Shown here in pieces: positions 5,869 through 5,905 of a stretch of DNA of 5,905 nucleotides; position 1 is the first letter of the stretch, and each line of letters begins with the position of its first letter. The translations under genes were made by a program, and so were the position numbers. Origin of the DNA: Bacteroidota bacterium (GTDB lineage: Bacteria; Bacteroidota; Bacteroidia; Bacteroidales; JADFUO01); the NCBI GenBank assembly GCA_030614305.1, contig JAUWKH010000114.1:1-5905 (forward strand). Direction: 5' to 3'. The notes beneath the pieces were generated by a model, which saw only the letters and a program-made list of their open reading frames with translations, was not told where the DNA came from and did not search any database.

Positions 5869-5905
5869 CAGTAATAAATTTTATTATTAACCAAATAATT
5901 TTTAA

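Larger units (their letters stand above)
5684..5905. other. Non-coding tail of the window
   Basis: No credible gene is visible in these 222 bp. CCGCTTT (5709-5715) can pair with AAAGCGG (5755-5761) over a 39-nt loop, which is too open for a confident terminator of the peptidase gene. The right part holds a small stem before a T-run and a promoter-like site, both listed separately. The window ends before any downstream start codon I can justify. Confidence 0.5.

Overview
The window is AT-rich and compact, and it reads like a Bacteroidota chromosome. The start codons I examined lack a Shine-Dalgarno sequence and are preceded by A/T-rich leaders. At least one promoter-like site matches the Bacteroidota -7 pattern TAnnTTTG. 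The TatC protein has the long first periplasmic loop that I associate with that phylum. No finer taxonomic placement can be supported from the sequence alone.

Layout, left to right. (1) Bases 2-764 hold the 3' end of pdxJ (vitamin B6 synthesis), overlapping by 8 bp a complete short-form trmO (tRNA t6A37 methyltransferase family), both on the + strand. (2) Bases 765-978 separate these genes from the convergent tatC. They hold a small tandem repeat and a cluster of nested inverted repeats built on a 10-bp word, with no credible gene. (3) tatC, the Tat protein-export channel subunit, is on the - strand at 979-1815. (4) An AAA_14/DUF4143 ATPase gene is on the - strand at 1947-3071. It is bracketed by two copies of a 28-bp element (26/28 identical). 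The downstream copy looks like its terminator; the upstream copy has no gene to terminate. (5) A 455-bp non-coding stretch (3072-3526) holds the second 28-bp copy, a 15-bp-stem REP-like hairpin, a perfect 26-bp palindrome and a pair of imperfect direct repeats. (6) A secreted M1-like metallopeptidase of 718 aa is on the + strand at 3527-5683. It has two departures from the standard M1 motifs. (7) The last 222 bp hold a candidate weak terminator and a good promoter-like site that probably serves a gene beyond the right edge.

The genes do not form one pathway. pdxJ-trmO is a translationally overlapping pair, and tatC and the peptidase are ordinary chromosomal genes. The peptidase carries a predicted Sec-type signal peptide, so its proximity to tatC need not be functional. 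The most accessory-looking part is the ATPase gene with its flanking repeats and the adjacent palindromes. I see no transposase, CRISPR array, defence operon or RNA gene. I do not find evidence for a clearly new multi-gene system. The best leads are the repeat-bracketed ATPase, the structured non-coding DNA around it, and the variant active-site motifs of the peptidase.
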